64,000 nucleotides of DNA from JAVKBW01 sp040222995. Lineage in GTDB: Bacteria; Pseudomonadota; Alphaproteobacteria; UBA8366; Aestuariispiraceae. The stretch is taken from NCBI GenBank assembly GCA_040222995.1, contig JAVKBW010000046.1:372001-436000 (forward strand), read 5' to 3'. Shown piece after piece: positions 60,726 to 64,000 of the stretch. The notes below the pieces were generated by a model that was not told the DNA's origin, ran no database searches, and was given only the letters and a program-made list of their open reading frames with translations. Position 1 is the stretch's first letter; each line of letters opens with the position of its first letter. Made by a program: the position numbers and the translations under genes.

Positions 60726-61901
60726 TCAGGAAGCTGTGTGCTTGCGCCAGGCGGCGACGGCCTTTTCGGCCGCTTCCGACAGGGTGTCGGCCGTAATGAC
60801 GTCAAGACCGCTTTCTGCAATGATCCGCTTGCCTTCCTCGACATTGGTGCCGGCGAGCCGGACAACCAGCGGAATTTTCAGATCGATTTTGGAAACCGCC
60901 TGAACAATACCTTCGGCGACCCAGTCGCAGCGGTTGATGCCGGCAAAGATGTTGACGAGAATCGTCTGAACGCCCTCGTCCATCAGGACAAGGTTGAACG
61001 CCTTCATCACACGTTCCGGAGTCGCGCCGCCCCCGATATCCAGAAAGTTCGCCGGTTCGCCGCCGGACAGCTTGATCATGTCCATTGTGGCCATGGCCAA
61101 TCCGGCGCCGTTGATGATGCATCCGATGTTGCCGTCGAGGCCGACATAGGAGAGACCGCGGTCGGCGGCGTGGGATTCCCGCGGATCTTCCTGCGACTTG
61201 TCGCGGAATTCAGAAATGTGAGGCCGACGGAACAGCGCGTTATCGTCGAACGACATCTTGGCGTCGAGGGCCAGAATCTGGCCTTCCTTGGTCAGCGCCA
61301 GTGGGTTTATCTCGACCATTGTGGCATCAAGTTCGGAAAACGCCCGATAACATCCCAGAATAACGGCGGTGGCCTGCTGTACCTGCTTGCCGTCCAGCCC
61401 AAGCCGGAAGGCGATTTCGCGGGCCTGAAACGGCCTCATGCCGACGGCGGGCTCAACCGTTTCCTTGATCAGCGTTTCCGGCCGCTTCGCTGAAATTTCC
61501 TCGATTTCCATGCCGCCGGCGGCGGAAGCCACGACGACGATACGCTCCTGCTTCCGGTCCAGCACGAAGCCGAGGTAGAATTCCCTGTCTATGTTCGATG
61601 CGGCTTCGACATACAGGCGGTATACTCCCTTTCCGGACGGGCCGGTCTGGTTGGTTACCAGGCGTTTGCCTAGCAGTTCGCTTGCCGCGTCGAAAACCTC
61701 ATGCCCGGTATTGCAGAACTTGATGCCGCCGGCCTTGCCGCGTCCGCCGGTATGCACCTGAGATTTCACAAGCCAGGCATCGCCCCCGATTTCCACAGAC
61801 CGGTAACTGGCCTGTTCCGGACTGTAGGCGAGACCACCTTTTGGAACGGGAACGCCAAATCCCACCAGCAGTTCTTTCGCCTGATACTCATGAATGTCCA
61901 T
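60726..61901 (-). CDS. mtkA: Malate/succinyl-CoA ligase, beta subunit (MtkA/SucC-like)
   Basis: A 391-residue ATP-grasp subunit. MDIHEYQAKELLVGFGVPVP, VKSQVHTGGRGKAGGIKFCN and ATMVEINPLALTKEGQILAL are ATP-grasp and family motifs; GLDGNIGCIINGAGLAMATM and VNIFAGINRCDWVAEGIV close the CoA-ligase domain. The wording matches malate-CoA ligase (mtkA) more than sucC. Combined with a malyl-CoA lyase elsewhere it could yield glyoxylate and acetyl-CoA; otherwise it is a succinyl-CoA ligase. Confidence 0.75.
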   Translation of the reverse strand: MDIHEYQAKELLVGFGVPVPKGGLAYSPEQASYRSVEIGGDAWLVKSQVHTGGRGKAGGIKFCNTGHEVFDAASELLGKRLVTNQTGPSGKGVYRLYVEAASNIDREFYLGFVLDRKQERIVVVASAAGGMEIEEISAKRPETLIKETVEPAVGMRPFQAREIAFRLGLDGKQVQQATAVILGCYRAFSELDATMVEINPLALTKEGQILALDAKMSFDDNALFRRPHISEFRDKSQEDPRESHAADRGLSYVGLDGNIGCIINGAGLAMATMDMIKLSGGEPANFLDIGGGATPERVMKAFNLVLMDEGVQTILVNIFAGINRCDWVAEGIVQAVSKIDLKIPLVVRLAGTNVEEGKRIIAESGLDVITADTLSEAAEKAVAAWRKHTAS

Positions 61902-62254
61902 CTTTCACCCCACAAATGTAGACGCATTGTTGGTAGATCCGAAAATCCGGAGTCGGCACGATCGGCGCCGGGTTTCGAACATCGTCTTTCTGTGCGATGT
62001 AGAAACTAAAAATACGGTCTCAAAACAGTCTTGCCTGCGACATTTACAATCATTTTTTGCAGGTTTTTATCACTGTTTTGGTAATACCAATTTCTGCGGT
62101 TTTCTGTTCCGGTACGGCCCCTGACGGTGGCAGAGCGTCTCTGCTTGCCGGTTTTCTGCGAATCCAGTTAGAATCGAAAGAGAATCCGCAGATATTATAT
62201 ATCAATGCGGACGATTTCGGCCGGCTGTGGTGAAGTGTTGTTGGGGGAACGGCC
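61902..62254. other. Intergenic region with nested inverted repeats
   Basis: 353 bp between the divergent CoA-ligase and sensor genes with no ORF. CAAAACAGT (62021-62029) and ACTGTTTTG (62072-62080) form a 9-bp inverted repeat enclosing CCTGC / GCAGG (62034 and 62059) and a T-rich stretch. It may be regulatory or a weak hairpin; no promoter is clear. Confidence 0.35.
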
Positions 62255-64000
62255 TTGAATGAAAATGACGATCAGACTCAATTGGAAGTACCAAAGCGTG
62301 CACCGACCCGGTGGCGCAATACCATCCAGTTTCGTCTGCTTGTCGGTCTTGGCTGCGCTGCCCTTGCCGTCGTTGTTGCAAACAGCGTTCTTATCCAGGG
62401 CGTCGCCCAACGCATTATGCTGTCGCATAACATCGAAGATGTTCTGGAACGCGGCGAGTCTCTTATCTACGCGCTTGAAACCGAAGTCGCCTTCGCCGAC
62501 TCCCTTGCAGAATCGATCGCGCGTGCGACGGAAACTCTGCCGAACGATCAGGTTCTCCTGAAGTCCGTTGTATCCAACATTCTGACTCCCCGCGGGCATC
62601 AAAAGCTTATTGCCGGCGGCGGCATCTGGCCTGAACCCTACGCATTCGATTCGACGAAAGAACGGTCAGCCTTTTTCTGGGTTCGAGAGGAGACGGGCGG
62701 CCTGAGGTTTATCGATGCCTACAACACGTCAATAGCTGCTTATCATAATGAGACCTGGTACGTTCCAACGGCTTATCAGGCGGATAACCGGTGCCTGTGG
62801 TCTGCGTCCTATGTTGATTCCTTTACCCTCGATCCGATGGTGACATGTTCCGTGCCCATGCATCGGGACGACGAGTTCCAGGGTGTTGCCACGGTGGAAA
62901 TCCGGATGGAAGGGTTGCGGGGGTTTCTCGAAGACCACACCGGGCCGCTGGGCGGATACGCCATCATCCTGGACCGGGATAACAATATCATCGCCTTTCC
63001 CGATCAGGCGGCGTCGATCGAACAGTTCACAAACGAGAACAGCCAGACGCTGGCGCGCAGTTTGTCGATAGACGAACTGGCGTCGAGTTATCCGGACTAT
63101 CGGCCGATTGCGGATGCAATGCAGCAGATGGATAAGGACATAGTCTCAATGGCTGCGAGTACTGCTCCCGTCCGGTTCCGGGAATTGAAGGAGACGCTGG
63201 CCGGTCGCATGGAACATCTGTCCGAAAACAGGGTGGCGTTGCTGGCGGCAATGCTGACCGATCATTTCCGCGCCGGGCGGCGAGGTCAGGCCGCGTTAAA
63301 GCAGACACAGGAATTGTCTACCGAATACCGGCTCGGCGAACCCGCTCTGGCCTCGATCATGCTGATGCCAAGCACGTTCTGGAAAGTTATCATCATAACG
63401 CCACTGAGGCTGCCGGCGGAAAGCGCTGAACGCGTTGCGGGCAATGTCATCCAGTATTTTATTTTCGTTCTTATTGCAGCGATTATTGTTGGTTATCTGA
63501 TCGTCGGGCGCTATGTCGCCGCGCCGATCCGGAAAATGGCGCTGCAGTTGAAATCGATTCCGGAACATGAACTCGGCGAAGCAGCGCTGCTTGACGAAAA
63601 GGATACGTCCGAGCTCGGCGAACTGGCCTACCGTTTCAATATGCGGACCCGCGCCCTGATGGAAATGCGCGAGCAAATCCAAAGGGGGGCGGAGGAACGG
63701 ATGCGCGCCGAGAAACAACGCGAAATGTCCGAGGAAAGGTTCCGGGCTTTGGCGGATTCAGCGCCGGATGGAATTATCTCCGCCGACGGAAGTGGGCTGA
63801 TTATTACCTGGAACCCGGCCGCCAAGGCGATTTTCGGCTACGACGCGGAAGATATGATCGGCAAACCGATCGGCAATCTGCTCGATTTGCAGGGCGCCCA
63901 GGTTCTGGCCGAGTTTGTCGCCCTGATGCACAAGACACGGCATAGCCAGCCGGCCTTCAGCCCCAAGGACGTTACTGCGAAACACAAGAACAATGAATCT
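62255..64000 (+). CDS. Membrane sensor with Cache, HAMP and PAS domains, 3' end missing
   Basis: The frame from TTG 62255 stays open to the last base (582 codons). TM1 is LLVGLGCAALAVVVANSVLI (~29-48); a large double-Cache-like extracytoplasmic domain follows (FFWVREETGGLRFIDAYNTS, IWPEPYAFDS); TM2 is YFIFVLIAAIIVGYLIVGRY (~400-420); then a HAMP-like linker, a coiled coil (EQIQRGAEERMRAEKQREMS) and a PAS domain (ALADSAPDGIISADGSGLII). Output (histidine kinase, GGDEF/EAL or other) lies beyond the window. Ribosome site TTGGGGGAACGG precedes the TTG; an in-frame stop 21 bp upstream excludes a longer start. Confidence 0.85.
   Translation, partial: MNENDDQTQLEVPKRAPTRWRNTIQFRLLVGLGCAALAVVVANSVLIQGVAQRIMLSHNIEDVLERGESLIYALETEVAFADSLAESIARATETLPNDQVLLKSVVSNILTPRGHQKLIAGGGIWPEPYAFDSTKERSAFFWVREETGGLRFIDAYNTSIAAYHNETWYVPTAYQADNRCLWSASYVDSFTLDPMVTCSVPMHRDDEFQGVATVEIRMEGLRGFLEDHTGPLGGYAIILDRDNNIIAFPDQAASIEQFTNENSQTLARSLSIDELASSYPDYRPIADAMQQMDKDIVSMAASTAPVRFRELKETLAGRMEHLSENRVALLAAMLTDHFRAGRRGQAALKQTQELSTEYRLGEPALASIMLMPSTFWKVIIITPLRLPAESAERVAGNVIQYFIFVLIAAIIVGYLIVGRYVAAPIRKMALQLKSIPEHELGEAALLDEKDTSELGELAYRFNMRTRALMEMREQIQRGAEERMRAEKQREMSEERFRALADSAPDGIISADGSGLIITWNPAAKAIFGYDAEDMIGKPIGNLLDLQGAQVLAEFVALMHKTRHSQPAFSPKDVTAKHKNNES

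Noticed and set aside
60009..61493. A long plus-strand frame opposite the CoA ligase genes
   Set aside because: Antisense to two subunits with complete motifs; no family resemblance.
62120..62150. Sigma-54 promoter (TGGCAG ... TTGC) before the sensor
   Set aside because: The spacing between the GG and GC elements does not match the 10-bp requirement.
1..64000. tRNA genes, IS elements, prophage or CRISPR
   Set aside because: None seen on reading the window; no transposase, integrase or repeat-spacer pattern was found.

Overview
This is a GC-rich, densely coded bacterial chromosome segment with no tRNA, rRNA, insertion sequence, prophage or CRISPR array that I can see. The gene order nudC / SRP RNA / dnaX / ybaB / recR, the alphaproteobacterial-type gshA, and the DUF4170, DUF6165 and DUF3726 families point to an alphaproteobacterium. 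Genes for ectoine breakdown, polyamine uptake and N-methylated amine oxidation suggest a marine or halotolerant heterotroph living on osmolytes and peptides. A Rhodospirillales-like host is an inference, not shown by the sequence.

Left arm (1-16.6 kb), amine and osmolyte catabolism: a partial TauE/SafE permease; an FAD amine oxidase divergent from a class III aminotransferase; a polyamine ABC operon (binding protein, ATPase, two permeases); a TetR regulator divergent from a CntA/GbcA-type Rieske oxygenase, which overlaps a trimethylamine-dehydrogenase-like flavoprotein; then a HutC-type regulator divergent from a sulfatase and an amidinotransferase-fold hydrolase. The palindrome AATAAGCGCTTATT occurs both between oxidase and aminotransferase and between TetR gene and Rieske gene, so the two loci may form one regulon.

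Middle (15.4-31 kb): a threonine-synthase-like enzyme divergent from a compact operon of an atypical M19 dipeptidase, two uncharacterised proteins and a D-aminoacylase; two paralogous single-span envelope proteins; a TPR-glycosyltransferase; a set of small helical and exported proteins; a degenerate J-domain protein; and a prephenate dehydratase fused to an N-terminal XRE helix-turn-helix.

Housekeeping core (29.7-51.4 kb): nudC, SRP RNA, dnaX-ybaB-recR, a DUF4139 protein, an FAD oxidoreductase, PPK2, gshA, rsmE, ubiA, a methyltransferase, selO, an AbrB-type permease coupled to an amidase and a GGCT-like protein, a cupin, a Nudix hydrolase, a duplicated DUF4170 protein, ubiD, a frameshifted 2H phosphoesterase and sthA.

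Right arm (51.4-64 kb): an AhpD-like protein lacking its second redox cysteine, three paralogous Tat-exported family 5 solute-binding proteins without any permease, the ectoine-degradation pair doeA-doeB, a malate/succinyl-CoA ligase pair, and a Cache-HAMP-PAS sensor cut by the window end.

Most worth a second look: the HTH-prephenate dehydratase fusion, the uncharacterised pair at 17.8-20.2 kb inside a peptide/D-amino acid operon, the three orphan binding proteins beside the ectoine genes, and the TetR-linked amine regulon.
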